A stretch of DNA of 64,000 bases from Saccharibacillus sp. O23 (GCF_002205895.1 NZ_NJDE01000018.1:146294-210293), one strand, 5' to 3'; shown: positions 52,767 to 62,001, numbered from the stretch's first letter. Numbers and translations: made by a program. The notes: generated by a model not told the origin, from the sequence alone.

Positions 52767-54929
52767 TCAGATCAACTTGAACGAAGCGTTCGACGTATCC
52801 CGGCTGTTCGGGCCGACGAAGATCTCGAAGCGGCCCGGATCGCTCTTGAAGCTCAGATCCGAATGATGGTAGCGCAGCTGTTCTTCGCTCAGCGTGAAGA
52901 CGGCCGTGCCGCGTTCGCCCGGAGCCAGTTCCAGCTTGGCGTATCCTTTGAGTTCGCGCACGGGACGCACGACTTCGCCCGCGACGTCGCGAACGTAGAG
53001 CTGTACGGTCTCGATGCCCGCGCGCGCTCCGGTGTTGGTCACGTCGACCGTGATCGTGATCGGCGATTCCGCCGTCATCTCGTCCGACGACAGAGCCGGT
53101 GCGCCGTATTCGAACGTCGTATACGACAGACCGAAACCGAAAGGCAGCAGAGGCTCGTTCGGCGCGTCCAGATACTGCGAAACGTATCGAACTTGCGCGT
53201 CGGGCGCCCCTTGCGGACGGCCCGTGTTGTAATGGTTGTAATACACCGGCACTTGGCCGACCGAATGCGGGAACGACATGGTCAAGCGGGCCGAAGGATC
53301 GGCGGCGCCGATCAGGATATCGGCGATGGCCGCGCCGCCTTCGCTGCCCGGGAACCAAGCTTCGACGACGGCGTCGACGCGGTCGTAGACGCCGTGCAAG
53401 TCGAGCGGACGGCCGTTGAACAGCACGGCCGCGACCGGCTTGCCCAGCTCGGCGATGCGGGCGATCAGATCCAGTTGGACCTGCGGCAGCCGAATATCGC
53501 TGCGGCTGCCGGCTTCGCCGCTCATGTCGGAGTCTTCGCCGAGTGCCAGAACGATCACGTCGGCCCCGCCTGCGGCGGCCAGCGCTTCTTGAAGCTGCTC
53601 TTCCGTGCCGCTCTCGACGCCGCAGCCTTCGGCTACGGTCAAGCGGCCTTCGCCGAGACGTTCGGCGAGCGCGCGGTCGAGTTTGACCGCGTCTTCTTTG
53701 CGCCCGTCCCACGACCACGGGCCGAGAATGTCGCCGCTGCTCGCGAACGGCCCGATCAAGGCCGCTTTCGCTTCCGGACGAAGCGGCAGCACGCCTTCGT
53801 TCTTGAGCAGAACGGTCGACTTGACCGCCAGCTCGTACGCCGCGTCGCGATGTTCGCGGCTGAAGATCACTTCCGCTTCGCGCTCGGGATTCGCGCCCCG
53901 GTGAGGGTTCTCGAACAAGCCCAGTTTGTCTTTCAGTTGGAGAATGCGAAGCACGGCTTCGTCCACCAACGCTTCGTCGACGCGTCCGCTCCGTACCAAT
54001 TCGGGCAGTTCGTGCACGTAGCAGGCGGTCATCATCTCGATGTCCACGCCGGCCCGGATCGCCCGGTAAGCCGCTTCGCGCTCGTCTTCGGCCACGCCGT
54101 GCGGGATCAATTCTTTGACCGCTCCCCAGTCGGAGATCAGCACGCCGTCGAAGCCCCATTCTTCGCGCAGCAGACCGCGCATAAGCTTCTCGTTCGCGCT
54201 GGCCGGGATGCCGTCGACGGTATTGAACGAGGTCATCACCATCTCGCAGCCTTCGTCCAGCGCAGCCTTGTAAGCCGGCAGATAATATTCGCGCATCTGG
54301 CGTTCGGACAGATCGACCGTGTTATAATCGCGTCCGGCTTCCGCCGCTCCGTACGCGGCGAAGTGCTTCACGCAGGCCGCGACGCGTTCCACTTCTTCTT
54401 TGAGGTTATCGCCTTGCGTTCCCCGCACGAAAGCGCGGGCGAACAAGCTGTTGAGATACGGGTCTTCGCCCGTCGATTCCATGACGCGGCCCCAACGCGG
54501 ATCGCGTACCAGATCGACCATGGGCGCGAACGTGACGTGAATGCCGGACACGGCCGCTTCGCGGGCCGCGATCTCCGAGCTTTTCTCGGCCAGTTCGAGA
54601 TCCCAAGAACAGCCGATCGCGAGCGGAACCGGGAAGATCGTGCGGAACCCGTGCACGATGTCCGCCATAAAGAGCAGCGGAATGCCGTGCGGATTTTTCT
54701 TCAAATGGGCTTCTTGCACGGCAATCGCGCCGGCCGCGCCGGCATAACCCAAAATGGAGCCGCTATTCGTAACCATCGAATCGGTGATTCCCATCGCTTC
54801 CATCGGTCCGGTGATCTGCCCTTCGTCGCTTACGCCTTCATAGAAAGGAGCGGCGAGCTGGACCAGTTGAGCGATTTTCTCTTCGAGCGTCATCTTGCCG
54901 ATCAGGCCAAGAAACTGCTGATTGTCCAT
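52767..54929 (-). CDS. GH3 beta-glucosidase (BglX-type)
   Basis: A 720-residue GH3 enzyme without a signal peptide, so cytoplasmic. The N-terminal TIM barrel carries the nucleophile region DGVLISDWGAVKEL (Asp near 267). The alpha/beta sandwich shows VLALGEDSDMSGEAGSR, including the family's acid/base-region Glu. A fibronectin-III-like C-terminal domain (about 620-715) is present. TTGGAGG precedes ATG 54929. Cytoplasmic GH3 enzymes next to 1,2-beta-oligoglucan phosphorylases cleave sophorose, so it probably finishes the pathway. Its gene is upstream of the GH94 gene on the same strand. Confidence 0.92.
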   Translation of the reverse strand: MDNQQFLGLIGKMTLEEKIAQLVQLAAPFYEGVSDEGQITGPMEAMGITDSMVTNSGSILGYAGAAGAIAVQEAHLKKNPHGIPLLFMADIVHGFRTIFPVPLAIGCSWDLELAEKSSEIAAREAAVSGIHVTFAPMVDLVRDPRWGRVMESTGEDPYLNSLFARAFVRGTQGDNLKEEVERVAACVKHFAAYGAAEAGRDYNTVDLSERQMREYYLPAYKAALDEGCEMVMTSFNTVDGIPASANEKLMRGLLREEWGFDGVLISDWGAVKELIPHGVAEDEREAAYRAIRAGVDIEMMTACYVHELPELVRSGRVDEALVDEAVLRILQLKDKLGLFENPHRGANPEREAEVIFSREHRDAAYELAVKSTVLLKNEGVLPLRPEAKAALIGPFASSGDILGPWSWDGRKEDAVKLDRALAERLGEGRLTVAEGCGVESGTEEQLQEALAAAGGADVIVLALGEDSDMSGEAGSRSDIRLPQVQLDLIARIAELGKPVAAVLFNGRPLDLHGVYDRVDAVVEAWFPGSEGGAAIADILIGAADPSARLTMSFPHSVGQVPVYYNHYNTGRPQGAPDAQVRYVSQYLDAPNEPLLPFGFGLSYTTFEYGAPALSSDEMTAESPITITVDVTNTGARAGIETVQLYVRDVAGEVVRPVRELKGYAKLELAPGERGTAVFTLSEEQLRYHHSDLSFKSDPGRFEIFVGPNSRDTSNASFKLI

Positions 54930-55273
54930 ACCGAGTCCTCCAAGCCTTTAGAAATTGGATAAAAATAGTTATCGAAAAAGAATGAAATTACCTAATGGAT
55001 TTCTCCTTTTTTCAGGGTTTTGCACAAATAAGGCATGAAGGCGGCAGCCGGCCTTCCGAAAGAATCAAATTAACAGATTGGCTAGCTGAACGACAGTTCC
55101 CATTGCTTCCTCCAGTCGATTTAAATCGCTCCCGGATACCTTTCATTCCCGGTTGAACCGTCCGGGATTGAAAGCTTTGATCAAAGTCGCTGGTGGAGTG
55201 GATGATGCAATTATTTATGCAAATTCCTCATCTAGAAGATCCAAAACTATCATGTGCTTATCCTTTGCGTCTA
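54930..55273 (-). promoter_or_regulatory. GH3-GH94 operon upstream region with palindromes
   Basis: Perfect palindromes CGATTTAAATCG (55117-55128) and CTTTGATCAAAG (55175-55186) flank a 13-base inverted repeat with one mismatch, CTTTCATTCCCGG / CCGGGATTGAAAG (about 55140-55174). No consensus sigma-A promoter stands out. These are candidate operators for the LacI proteins. Confidence 0.4.
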
Positions 55274-55320
55274 AGAAAAACAAAACCCGGTTCGTGCGGA
55301 AGTTCCGCGCGCACCGGGTT
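55274..55320 (-). terminator. Terminator of the oligosaccharide transporter operon
   Basis: Minus strand: AACCCGGT pairs with ACCGGGTT around a GCGCGGAACTTCCGC hairpin, then TTGTTTTTC. It separates the transporter unit from the GH3 gene. Confidence 0.8.
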
Positions 55321-55388
55321 CGAGTTGCGGCCGGGCCTACAGGCGAGGTGCCGTCCGGGCCCGGGTACTGCTGGATTATGCAAACTTC

Positions 55389-57002
55389 TTATTTCGCGAA
55401 TTCTTTGTTCAGTTCGTCGATAACCGGTTGAACCAGGGTTTGCTTGCTAGCTACCCATTTCTTCCAGTTCGCTTCGAGATCGCCAGGCTGCACGATCAGG
55501 TTCGCGTATTCGGTCGCATAGTCGAAACCGGCTTGGTCTTTCGCTTTGGAGCTGTACAGTTGGAAGTCCCAATCGTAAGTAGCCATAGCGCCGCCTTCTG
55601 TGCTCAGTTTCGCTTTTTCTTTGTACAGGTCAACCGAACGGTCGCGGAATTCTTTTTTGATCGCCGGGTTGATTACGCTGAAGTCGTCGCCCAGAACGTA
55701 CAGACCTTCGAAGCGGCCCGGGTATTTGTCTTCCAGCGTCGTGCCTTCCGGCAGCGTCGTTTTGATTTCGCCGTTCTCTTCTTTCCAGTCTTCGCCTTCG
55801 AAGCCCAGATTCAGCAGACGCTGCGCGTCGTCCGTTACCGAGTATTCGATCATGTCCATGATGCGCTCGAATTTCTCTTGCGAGATGTTCGGCGAGAACA
55901 CCAGGGACGACCAGAAGTTAACTTGTTCCAAGTTGCGGTATTTGCCGTCTTCGCCGACGATCAGCGCTTCGTGCACGACGTCGGAGCTGTTCAGGTTCAG
56001 GTTTTTCTTCATCGCCGTATCCATGTCTTGTCTGTACGAAGCCAGACCGCCCAGACCCGCGATTGCGGAAGTACCCGTTACTTTGAACGCGTCGCCGCCT
56101 TCGCTGTTTTTCCAAGTGTAGAATTCCGGATCAAGCAGACCGTCTTTGTACGCTTTTTGCATCAGTTTCAGACCTGTGAGCGTGGACTCGTCGGCCGGAC
56201 CCCAGTGGTACTTGCCGTCTTCGCCTTTGTAGAAAGCGGATTCGACGCGGGAATGTTCGTTGTTCGCCATCATGAAGCCTGTCAGCAGGTCGCCTGCGTT
56301 GAAGGACATCGGGATCAGCTTGGCGCCGACTTTGCCCGGGTCTTTTTCTTTGACCAGCTCGGCGAATTTCATCAGTTCGGAAACGGTGTAAGCGTCTTTC
56401 AGTTCGAAACCTACCGCTTTAGCCCAGTCTTTGCGGATCGCGATAACGCCGATTTGGTTCAGAAGCGGATCGGCCGGTTGGTTTTTGAAGTAAACCGGCT
56501 TAGGCAGAACGTAAGTGCCGCCGACTTTTTCTTCGAGACGTTCGCCGAGGCCCGTCGATGCGTAGGCTTTGGCGGTTTCCGGCCAACGTTCTTTCCAGTC
56601 GTCCGGGAATTTGTAGAACAGGCCTTGGTCGATGTAGTTGATCGCGTCGCCGTTTACATAGTTCCAGCTCGCGAAGTCCGGAAGGTCGCCGGAGTTGATC
56701 CACAGACGCATTTTTTCCGGCCAAGAATCCCAGTCGATATAGTTGTAATCCCATTTGATGTTGAACTTGTCGGTGAAGAATTTGTGGAACTTGTCGTCCA
56801 TTTTCGCTTTCGATACATCTGTCGTGCTGGCATACGAGATGGTCAGATTGTCTTTGTACGTTCCATCTTCGTTTTTCGCGTCAGCCGCACCCGTTTTGGA
56901 ATCGCCGGATCCGCCGCTGCCGCAGGCCGTTACGAGCACCATCAGCATGGAAAGCGCGAGCAGCATCAAAGCTTTGACCGAAAACATTTTGTTCGCTTTC
57001 AT
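55389..57002 (-). CDS. Oligosaccharide-binding lipoprotein of a CUT1-type ABC transporter
   Basis: A 537-residue lipoprotein. The signal helix and lipobox LVTAC (near residues 23-27) are followed by a Gly/Ser/Asp linker and a large cluster-D binding domain. The domain is rich in Trp and Tyr (WDYNYIDWDSWPEKMRLWINSGDLPDFASWNYVNGD), as expected for oligosaccharide ligands. GGGGGT precedes ATG 57002. The gene follows two permease genes and a LacI gene on the same strand. By analogy with the Listeria Lin1841 binding protein its ligands may be sophoro-oligosaccharides. LplA-type (Paenibacillus lipoprotein) family members of similar length have other ligands. Confidence 0.88.
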   Translation of the reverse strand: MKANKMFSVKALMLLALSMLMVLVTACGSGGSGDSKTGAADAKNEDGTYKDNLTISYASTTDVSKAKMDDKFHKFFTDKFNIKWDYNYIDWDSWPEKMRLWINSGDLPDFASWNYVNGDAINYIDQGLFYKFPDDWKERWPETAKAYASTGLGERLEEKVGGTYVLPKPVYFKNQPADPLLNQIGVIAIRKDWAKAVGFELKDAYTVSELMKFAELVKEKDPGKVGAKLIPMSFNAGDLLTGFMMANNEHSRVESAFYKGEDGKYHWGPADESTLTGLKLMQKAYKDGLLDPEFYTWKNSEGGDAFKVTGTSAIAGLGGLASYRQDMDTAMKKNLNLNSSDVVHEALIVGEDGKYRNLEQVNFWSSLVFSPNISQEKFERIMDMIEYSVTDDAQRLLNLGFEGEDWKEENGEIKTTLPEGTTLEDKYPGRFEGLYVLGDDFSVINPAIKKEFRDRSVDLYKEKAKLSTEGGAMATYDWDFQLYSSKAKDQAGFDYATEYANLIVQPGDLEANWKKWVASKQTLVQPVIDELNKEFAK

Positions 57003-57092
57003 GTTTTACCCCCATCGTTCAATAAGATTTTGAAAGCCCTTTTTTGCCCCTTGCGAATCTTTGAATCTTTTTTTGAATCTTCTATTGTATCA

Positions 57093-58001
57093 TCAGGTCT
57101 TGATAGCCCCTGTCAATACCCCTTTTGCGAAGTGCTTTTGCAGCAGCGGGAAGAAACACATGATCGGAACCATGGTCACGAATACCGCCGCCATTTTCAT
57201 GCCCGTCGAGAAGGATTGCGCCACGCCTTGACCTACGCTGGTCGCGTTGGAGGCATTGGTTTGCGATTCGACGATGATCGCCCGCAGCACGTTTTGCAGC
57301 GGAAGCTGATCGGCTTTGCGCAGGAAGACCATGGCATCGTACCAACTGTTCCAGAAAGCTACGCCGTAGAAGAGCGCGATCGTCGCCATGATCGGAGCCG
57401 CCAGCGGCAGCACGATCGAGAACAAGATTTTCCATTCGCCGGCGCCGTCGAGTCTAGCGGACTCCATCAGCGACTCCGGCAGGCCTTGGAAGTAGTTCAT
57501 CATCAGGATCATGTTGAATACGCTGAAGCTTCCCGCCAAGATAACGGCCCAGAGCGAACCCGTCAGGTGCAGGTCTTTCATGACCAGGTACAGCGGCACG
57601 ATCCCGCCGTTGAAGATCATCGTGAACAGCACTAGGAAGAAGATCGGCTTTTTGCCGGGGAAACTCGGACGGCTAAGGCCGTACGCCATGCTGACCGTCA
57701 GGAACAAACTCAGCGGCAGGCCCGCAGCCATCAGCTTGATCGTGTTCCAGTAGCCGCTTCCGATGCTTCCGTCCGCGAACAGCGCTTTGTAGGACGCCAG
57801 CGTCGGATCTTTCGGCCACATCAGCAGCGGGTTGGCGGCGTATTCTTTTTGCGTCGTGAACGAGATCATGATGACGTTCCAGAACGGAACGAGGATCGCG
57901 AGCGCGCCCAACGTCAGAATCACGAAGATCACGTAGTCCATCAGAGTCATCCGACCGACGCCGATTTTCGATTTTTTAGCTTTTCTCGCCACAGTACTCA
58001 T
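57093..58001 (-). CDS. Sugar ABC transporter permease (CUT1, LplC/YtcP-like)
   Basis: A 302-residue permease with six TM helices. The EAA loop is ESLMESARLDGAGEWKILFSIVLPLAAP (about 190-217), and the C-terminal HFAKGVLTGAIKT tail is typical of the LplC group that pairs with large binding proteins. ATG 58001 is chosen with AAGGGG 12 bases upstream. It is translated after the partner permease (19-base gap). Confidence 0.9.
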   Translation of the reverse strand: MSTVARKAKKSKIGVGRMTLMDYVIFVILTLGALAILVPFWNVIMISFTTQKEYAANPLLMWPKDPTLASYKALFADGSIGSGYWNTIKLMAAGLPLSLFLTVSMAYGLSRPSFPGKKPIFFLVLFTMIFNGGIVPLYLVMKDLHLTGSLWAVILAGSFSVFNMILMMNYFQGLPESLMESARLDGAGEWKILFSIVLPLAAPIMATIALFYGVAFWNSWYDAMVFLRKADQLPLQNVLRAIIVESQTNASNATSVGQGVAQSFSTGMKMAAVFVTMVPIMCFFPLLQKHFAKGVLTGAIKT

Positions 58002-58020
58002 TAGGCTTTGTTCCCCTTTC

Positions 58021-58980
58021 TTATCGGAATAATCCGTCTCCGCCCATCCATTTGGCCGCCCGATCCGCAAGAAGCAGCAGGATCATGTTAACCAGGGAGC
58101 GGAACAAGCTGACTGCCGACGAGAAGCCGAAGTCGCTGGAAGACTGGAACGTAATCCGATAGATGTAGACGTCGAGTACCTGCGACACGTTCTGCGTGGC
58201 AGCGTTCGCCAAGTTGAAGATCTGGTCGAAACCGGAAGACATCAATCCGCCGACCGACAAGATGAACATGATGGTGACCGTCGGCATGATGTTCGGCAGC
58301 GTAACCCGGAACATCTGCTGCATCCGCGTCGCGCCGTCGATCTGCGCCGCTTCGTATTGTTCCTGATCGATGCCCGAGATGGCCGCCAAGAACACGATCG
58401 CGCCCCAACCGGCGGACTTCCAGATATCGGTCAGAATGATCATCGGATAGAAGTTGCGTTCGGAGCCGAGGAAGTTGACCGTCGGCAGGCCGAGCAGCGA
58501 GAGAAGGCTGTTGACGAAACCGTCATAGGCCAGCACGTTGATGATAATCCCCGAGACGATGATCCAAGACAAGAACTGCGGGAACGTAAAAGCGGTTTGC
58601 AGCAGTTTCTTGTAGCGTCTCATCCGCAGCTCGTTCAGCAGCAGCGCGAGCAGGATCGGGAACGGGAAGCTGATGAACAACTTGATGATATTGACGTACA
58701 GCGTCCGCCATACCGCGTCCAAGAAAGCCGGATCGCGGAACAGGTAGGTGAAGTTTTCCAATCCGATCCATTCGCTGCCCCAGATGCCGTCGTTCGCCCG
58801 GTAATGCTTGAAGGCGAGCGACAAGCCGCCCATCGGCATGTAAGCGAACAAGAATAACCAGATTAGCCCGGGAATGAGCAGCGTATACGTCATCCGGTAT
58901 TTCCAGATCTCTACGAATAGTCGTTTGAACTTCGATTGTTCCCCTTTGGACGTGCCGGGGGATATAGCTGCGGGTTTCAC
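58021..58980 (-). CDS. Sugar ABC transporter permease (CUT1, LplB-like)
   Basis: A 319-residue permease with six TM helices. A cytoplasmic tail (1-25) is followed by YTLLIPGLIWLFLFAYMPMGGLSLAFKHY, the EAA loop EQYEAAQIDGATRMQQMFRVTLPNIMP and DVYIYRITFQSSSDFGFSSAVSLFRS, the LplB-group hallmarks. GTG 58980 is chosen, seven bases after GAGGAG; the frame upstream begins inside the ribosome site. First structural gene after the second LacI gene. Confidence 0.9.
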   Translation of the reverse strand: MKPAAISPGTSKGEQSKFKRLFVEIWKYRMTYTLLIPGLIWLFLFAYMPMGGLSLAFKHYRANDGIWGSEWIGLENFTYLFRDPAFLDAVWRTLYVNIIKLFISFPFPILLALLLNELRMRRYKKLLQTAFTFPQFLSWIIVSGIIINVLAYDGFVNSLLSLLGLPTVNFLGSERNFYPMIILTDIWKSAGWGAIVFLAAISGIDQEQYEAAQIDGATRMQQMFRVTLPNIMPTVTIMFILSVGGLMSSGFDQIFNLANAATQNVSQVLDVYIYRITFQSSSDFGFSSAVSLFRSLVNMILLLLADRAAKWMGGDGLFR

Positions 58981-59060
58981 ATGACATCTCCTCACTCTTC
59001 TAGGGTCTCTGTGGTGCTGCTGGAAGAAGGCCGCCTCGCCGGCGTATCCGGCAAGATAGT

Positions 59061-59073
59061 GAATCGTTTCGAT
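59061..59073. promoter_or_regulatory. Candidate operator shared with the lacI promoter
   Basis: GAATCGTTTCGAT here is repeated exactly at 60340-60352 in front of the second lacI gene. Here it lies 81 bases upstream of the first permease start. Confidence 0.45.
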
Positions 59074-59204
59074 TTACGTCAAACGAAAACCTTGCGCCGC
59101 GAGCGGTTTCAGCAAGCGTTTACTTACGGAGCCGAGCCAAAGACCCGTTCGGGTATTCTTCGCGCGCGGGATACGAATATCGATCTTCCGCATCCCGCCT
59201 CTTT

Positions 59205-60215
59205 TCAGTTGACTTTCCGGCTGGAACCTCGCTTGACGAGCATGGATTCGAATACCACGTGTCGGTTCGCCGTTTCTCCCGCGATCAGGTCGAACAGAAT
59301 CTCGACGCTGACGTGGGCCATCTCGACGCCCGGCTGGCTGATCGTATCGAGCGAGGGGTGGTAATACTCCGCCATCTCGATGCCGTCGAAACCGACGATC
59401 GAGACATCGCCCGGAATCGACAATCCCGAAGACAGTACCGCCTTGGCGGCGCCGATCGCGATCGCGTCGGAAGCGGCGAACATGGCCGTCACGCCCAGAT
59501 TTTTGCTGAGCAGGCGTTTGGCGGCCGCAAAGCCGAAGCTCGGCGCGTATTCGCAGTCTTCCACGAACGCCGGATCGTATTCGATTCCGTGCTCTTCAAG
59601 CGCTTTCTTGTACCCCAGAAGCCTACGATTGCCGATCGTATTCTCCATAAAAGGAAAACGGGCCAAGAAACAAATGTTGCGATGTCCTAACGAAATCAGG
59701 TAGCTGGTCGCCTTGTAGGCGCTTGTGACGTCGTCGATCGATACGCTGGAGAAAGCCGACGGATCGACTTCTTTCATCGTGGTGATCGTCGTCAGCACGA
59801 ACGGTACGCCGAGCTGCCGGAATTCTTCTTCGGAGTGATCGTACGTGCCGCCCATAAAGATGACCCCGTACAGATTCTTTTCCTTGATCAACTGCATGGC
59901 CGCCGCGATCTCGTCGACGCCGTCCTCGACCTGCTGAATCATGAGAGGACAGCCTCTCAGATGGACTTGGCGTTCGACTTCCTTGATCATGTTCGCGAAA
60001 AAGGGATTCGAAATGCCTTTGACCATTAAAGCGATCGTGTTGGACTGCGTTTTCTTCAGATTGCGCGCGTTGCTGTTCGGGACATAATTGTGCTGCTTCA
60101 CTACGGAAAGCACTCTGGCTCTCGTAGCGTCGCTGACGACTCCGCTGTTGTTGAGCACCCTTGATACCGTAGATATGCCCACGCCGGAAATTTTGGCAAT
60201 ATCTTTGATGTTCAT
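59205..60215 (-). CDS. LacI-family regulator, upstream of the oligosaccharide transporter genes
   Basis: A 336-residue LacI/GalR regulator. The N-terminal HTH is NIKDIAKISGVGISTVSRVLNNSGVVSDATRARVL, the hinge helix is NSNARNLKKTQ, and the effector domain shows MVKGISNPFFANMIKEVE, FAASDAIAIGAAKAV and SIVGFDGIEMAEYY. It lies directly upstream of the two permeases and binding-protein gene on the same strand. Its promoter region contains several palindromes, so autoregulation is likely. It is clearly distinct in sequence from the other LacI protein 10 kb away. Confidence 0.92.
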   Translation of the reverse strand: MNIKDIAKISGVGISTVSRVLNNSGVVSDATRARVLSVVKQHNYVPNSNARNLKKTQSNTIALMVKGISNPFFANMIKEVERQVHLRGCPLMIQQVEDGVDEIAAAMQLIKEKNLYGVIFMGGTYDHSEEEFRQLGVPFVLTTITTMKEVDPSAFSSVSIDDVTSAYKATSYLISLGHRNICFLARFPFMENTIGNRRLLGYKKALEEHGIEYDPAFVEDCEYAPSFGFAAAKRLLSKNLGVTAMFAASDAIAIGAAKAVLSSGLSIPGDVSIVGFDGIEMAEYYHPSLDTISQPGVEMAHVSVEILFDLIAGETANRHVVFESMLVKRGSSRKVN

Positions 60216-60296
60216 CTGGTCTGCTGCTTCACCTCGGTCGCAGGTCGGCTTTTTTGCCTATTCAGCCTTGCTGCCTCAAATCTTGGAAAATTCATG

Positions 60297-60352
60297 GGAA
60301 ACGTTTCCTATTGATCAGGAAGCGTTTTCTAACACCATCGAATCGTTTCGAT
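60297..60352 (-). promoter_or_regulatory. Operator cluster before the second lacI gene
   Basis: GGAAACGTTTCC (60297-60308) is a perfect palindrome. AGGAAGCGTTTTCT (60317-60330) is a near copy 21 bases on, and GAATCGTTTCGAT lies at 60340-60352. Confidence 0.55.
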
Positions 60353-60563
60353 ACACATCATAAACCCGAATATTCGAAGTGTCAATACGATTTGCGCGAA
60401 TTTCTAAAATCAAAAAACCGCTTTCTTTAAACCGCTGTCATTTTCAGGAACCGGAACCCTGTCAAGGCGTAAAAATCTCGACAAGTAAGCGGTTGCATTC
60501 GGTGTTTTTGCCATTTGGCCCGAAATCGAAGAGGTTCAAATTGAATGTTTCATCTTCGCTATA

Positions 60564-60575
60564 GGAAACGTTTCC
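60564..60575. promoter_or_regulatory. Third GGAAACGTTTCC palindrome
   Basis: An exact copy of the palindrome at 60297, 267 bases away in the same intergenic region. The two could support DNA looping by a LacI tetramer or dimers. Confidence 0.5.
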
Positions 60576-60652
60576 ACCCCTTTCCACTGATTTATTCACC
60601 GCTTGGAATTTCAATGAATCAGGTTGGTCGGTCGAAACGGAACCTTAACGCC

Positions 60653-60682
60653 GAAAAAGCCTTTTCCCTAAGGAAAAGGCTT
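60653..60682 (-). terminator. Terminator of the acetyl-esterase-like gene
   Basis: Minus strand: AAGCCTTTTCC pairs with GGAAAAGGCTT around TTAG, followed by TTTCGG. Confidence 0.75.
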
Positions 60683-60779
60683 CGAAAAGCTTCTGCTGCC
60701 GTCCGGAACGAACGGACCTTGCGAGCCTTTCGGACCGACCCGAATCGCGCTTGCGTTCCGCCGGCTTACCGCGCTTCGT

Positions 60780-61583
60780 TCAGACGCGTTCGGCGAACCC
60801 GTTCAGCTTCAGCCAAGACGCGCCCTGTCCCGTCCAATGGCGTACGTGTTCGTCTTCTTCGGCCATGCCCATGCCGTGACCGCCGAGCGCGTAGACGTGC
60901 AGATCGAACGGCACGCCGTTTCGACCCAGCGCGGAAGCGAATCGCAGGCTGTTCTCGACAGGTACGGCCGCGTCTTCGGAAGTATGCCACAAGAACGTCG
61001 GCGGCGTATCTTCGGTGACGTTAAGCTCGCTGCTGAGCGAATCGATCTCTTCCGCAGAAACGTCCGGTCCGAGCAGCGCGTTGCGCGAGCCTTGATGCGT
61101 GTACGGGTCCTGCATCGTGATCACCGGATAACACAGCATCAGCAGATCCGGACGGCTCGACAGCCGTTCGATCGGATCGGCCGATCCCGCGTCGCCGGCA
61201 TCGTACAAGGTTCCTGCCGTCGAGACCAGATGACCGCCGGCCGAAAAGCCCAAGATGCCGATTCGCGCCGGGTCCAGTCCGAACTCCGCCGCGCGATGGC
61301 GCACGGTACGGATCGCCCGCTTCGCGTCGGACAAAGCATTCGGGTATCGGTAAGGCGCTACGCGGTAGCGGAGCACGAAAGCCGAGATGCCGAGCGTGTT
61401 CAACCAGAGCGCGATCGGTTTGCCTTCATGGTCCGCACGGAACTCGTAACCTCCGCCCGGACACACGATGACCGCCGCGCGATTATCTCCTTCAAGCAGA
61501 TAAGGGAAAAGAGCAGGCACGTCTTCTTCCGTCGTTCCGAGCGCGTTCGGCGCGCCTTCCGGCCACAAAATTACGGGATTCAT
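60780..61583 (-). CDS. Alpha/beta hydrolase, acetyl esterase/Axe-like
   Basis: A 267-residue cytoplasmic esterase-type hydrolase. VIVCPGGGYEFRADHEGKPIA is the oxyanion region, GFSAGGHLVS the nucleophile elbow (Ser near 115), and the catalytic Asp/His lie in HTSEDAAVPV and ALGGHGMGMA. The motif set is that of the BD-FAE/Axe2-like esterases that deacetylate xylo-oligosaccharides or similar sugars. AGGAGGATG precedes ATG 61583. It is placed next to the glucan locus but has its own terminator, so membership in that system is uncertain. Confidence 0.9.
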   Translation of the reverse strand: MNPVILWPEGAPNALGTTEEDVPALFPYLLEGDNRAAVIVCPGGGYEFRADHEGKPIALWLNTLGISAFVLRYRVAPYRYPNALSDAKRAIRTVRHRAAEFGLDPARIGILGFSAGGHLVSTAGTLYDAGDAGSADPIERLSSRPDLLMLCYPVITMQDPYTHQGSRNALLGPDVSAEEIDSLSSELNVTEDTPPTFLWHTSEDAAVPVENSLRFASALGRNGVPFDLHVYALGGHGMGMAEEDEHVRHWTGQGASWLKLNGFAERV

Positions 61584-62001
61584 TCGTTCATCCTCCTAAA
61601 GATCGCTTCTATGAGTTCGGGGTCGAGCTGCCGCTTTCCGGCTTGCGGCCTGCGGCTTCCCGTTTTATTATACGCGCTGCCCAAGCGAGCGAAAGGGTTT
61701 TCACGAAAAAATATAAACCGTTTTATGTAGGACGCGCACGCAAACTTAACGATGTGCCTCTTTAGCGGTCAAGGCAATAGTTCGGATCTTTCGCGAGGAC
61801 GAAAAGCATTTTGCCGCGATGTGGATTTCTTTGCCTTTTGACATGAAAACAAATCGGAAACCACTTTTCGTTCTGCCCGATGCTCATCTTTTTACGCTTT
61901 GCGAACCGGGATTCCGACGTGCCTTTTCGCCTTATATGCTAGAATAGGAAAGAATGTGCAGCGGCCGAGGTTCGCAGACAGGCACGACAAGGAGGAAAGG
62001 C
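61584..62001. other. Intergenic region, little recognised
   Basis: The only signal I can name is an extended -10 (TGC-TAGAAT, about 61937-61945) before the 70-residue protein gene. The rest shows no ORF with a ribosome site, repeat or strong hairpin. Confidence 0.4.

Noticed and set aside
60297..60308. CcpA cre site
   Set aside because: GGAAACGTTTCC does not fit the cre consensus register (TGNAANCG), so it is better called a LacI-type palindrome.
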